Positions 63,057 to 64,000 of a stretch of DNA of 64,000 nucleotides are shown in pieces. Positions within the stretch are counted from its first letter, which is position 1. Each line of letters begins with the position of its first letter. Position numbers and translations under genes: made by a program. Source of the stretch: Clostridium sp. SM-530-WT-3G (GTDB lineage: Bacteria > Bacillota > Clostridia > Clostridiales > Clostridiaceae); the NCBI RefSeq assembly GCF_012843905.1, contig NZ_JABAGC010000013.1, forward strand, positions 1 through 64,000, read 5' to 3'. The notes below the pieces were generated by a model, which saw only the letters and a list, made by a program, of their open reading frames with translations, was not told the origin of the DNA and did no database searches.

Positions 63057-64000
63057 CTACAAATCAAGATTTAAAGCTTTTTCTAATGCAAAAGCTGCTT
63101 TATAAATTTTTTCTTCACATAATGTATCACCTATAATCTGAATTCCTATTGGAATTCCTTCTTTGCTTACTCCTCCAGGAAGTGAAATAGCTGGATTTCC
63201 AGCAAGGTTAACATTAACTGTGTAAATATCCGCTAAATACATTGATAAAGGCTCTTGATTTTTTTCACCAAGCTTAAATGGTAATACAGGAGATACAGGT
63301 CCTACTATTAAGTCATATTTTTCAAATGTTTTCTTTAAATCATATCTTAATTTAGTTCTAAACTGCTCTGCTTTATTATAATAAGCATCATAGTATCCAG
63401 ATGATAATGCATAAGTTCCCATCATTATTCTTCTTTTTACTTCTTCCCCAAAACCTTCAGTTCTACTGTTTAACATAAGTTCATCTACACTTGTGTAATT
63501 TTCAGTTTTATAACCATACCTTATACCATCATACCTTGCAAGATTTGTACTTGCTTCTGCAGATGACATAATATAATAAGCTGCTAAACCATCCTTTATT
63601 ATAGGTAATGAAAATCTTTCAACTTCAGCTCCTAAATGCTCTAATACTTTTAAATTTTTTTCAATACACTCTGCAATTTCTGAATCTAAACCTTCTCCAA
63701 AAAATTCTTCAGGCACACCAATCTTTATGCCTTTAATTCCCTCTTTTAAGGACTCAGTATAATCTATTTCACTCAAATCTCTTATACTTGTTGAATCATA
63801 CATATCAGTTCCAGCAATTATACTTAAAATATAAGCATTATCTTCAACAGAATTTGTAATTGGTCCAATTTGATCTAAAGATGAACCAAAAGCTATAAGT
63901 CCAAATCTTGATACTAATCCATAAGTTGGTTTAAGTCCAACAACTCCGCAAAATGCTGCTGGCTGTCTAATCGATCCTCCAGTATCTGAACCTAGAGAAA
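63057..64000 (-). CDS. gatA: Glu-tRNA(Gln) amidotransferase subunit A (5' part missing)
   Basis: The 3' two-thirds of gatA; the gene runs past the right edge. The frame is continuous from the window end through LGSDTGGSIRQPAAFCGVVG, the amidase-signature region with the catalytic Ser, to a C-terminal half with EVKRRIMMGTYALSSGYYDAYY and GNPAISLPGG. The subunit hydrolyses glutamine and passes ammonia to GatB. Part of the gatCAB operon; gatC would lie beyond the window. Confidence 0.95.
   Translation of the reverse strand, partial: SLGSDTGGSIRQPAAFCGVVGLKPTYGLVSRFGLIAFGSSLDQIGPITNSVEDNAYILSIIAGTDMYDSTSIRDLSEIDYTESLKEGIKGIKIGVPEEFFGEGLDSEIAECIEKNLKVLEHLGAEVERFSLPIIKDGLAAYYIMSSAEASTNLARYDGIRYGYKTENYTSVDELMLNSRTEGFGEEVKRRIMMGTYALSSGYYDAYYNKAEQFRTKLRYDLKKTFEKYDLIVGPVSPVLPFKLGEKNQEPLSMYLADIYTVNVNLAGNPAISLPGGVSKEGIPIGIQIIGDTLCEEKIYKAAFALEKALNLDL

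Overview
The window is very AT-rich, with strong GGAGG-type ribosome binding sites, TTG and GTG starts, many Rho-independent hairpins, and a gene set typical of a low-GC anaerobic, spore-forming Firmicute. Pyruvate:ferredoxin oxidoreductase, a SigI/RsgI pair, GatAB, an M42 aminopeptidase, a YybS-like membrane protein, a CarD protein, choline-binding-type wall repeats and a T-box before ilvB together point to Clostridium sensu stricto (cluster I, C. beijerinckii/butyricum-like). The species cannot be fixed from sequence reading alone. No rRNA, tRNA, CRISPR, transposase, prophage or plasmid function was seen; the window looks like ordinary chromosome with a few decaying or divergent genes.

Layout. 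1-7.5 kb: MATE pump, a tiny Asn-rich protein, aat, a Cys/Tyr/Asn-rich coat-like protein, and nifJ (PFOR). 7.5-13.4 kb: a fructose operon (fruR-fruK-fruA) with three phased AATCATT repeats upstream of fruR, a pyridoxal kinase-type protein, and an EamA transporter gene interrupted by an in-frame TAA. 13.4-20 kb: hexuronate genes (kdgA, uxaC, a LacI-type regulator) with two 12-bp operators in front of uxaC, then a GltD-like flavoprotein and a bifunctional homocysteine methyltransferase/MTHFR. 20-36 kb: sigI-rsgI, a large SWIM-SNF2 helicase, a J-domain gene interrupted by an in-frame TAA, recQ, map, two DEAD-box helicase genes, ogt, a Cof-type HAD phosphatase and a small exported protein.

36-48.9 kb: an SDR oxidoreductase; a four-gene predicted metal-handling cluster (two CobW-type GTPases, a permease and a TIGR03943-type protein); a divergent radical SAM protein; a YybS-like protein; an M42 peptidase; an LRR/wall-binding/cysteine-peptidase exoprotein; hisC and leuA separated by an inverted-repeat element. 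49-64 kb: a degenerate YtaF-like membrane protein, CarD, a LysM protein, an L,D-transpeptidase, a YdjM-type membrane hydrolase, a lipoprotein, the TrkA/TrkH potassium uptake pair, a kinase-like protein lacking key catalytic residues, a promoter and T-box leader before ilvB-ilvN, a YccF protein, gatB, and gatA running off the right edge.

The most useful leads are the two genes broken by single TAA codons, the paired LacI-type operators before uxaC, the FruR-type phased repeats, the CobW/permease cluster with its degenerate second GTPase, and several family members with altered catalytic motifs (DEAD to DEGD helicase, kinase-like protein, J-domain without HPD, YtaF-like protein). I did not find a clearly new multi-gene system; the CobW/permease cluster and the radical SAM protein divergent from it are the least understood gene neighbourhood here.
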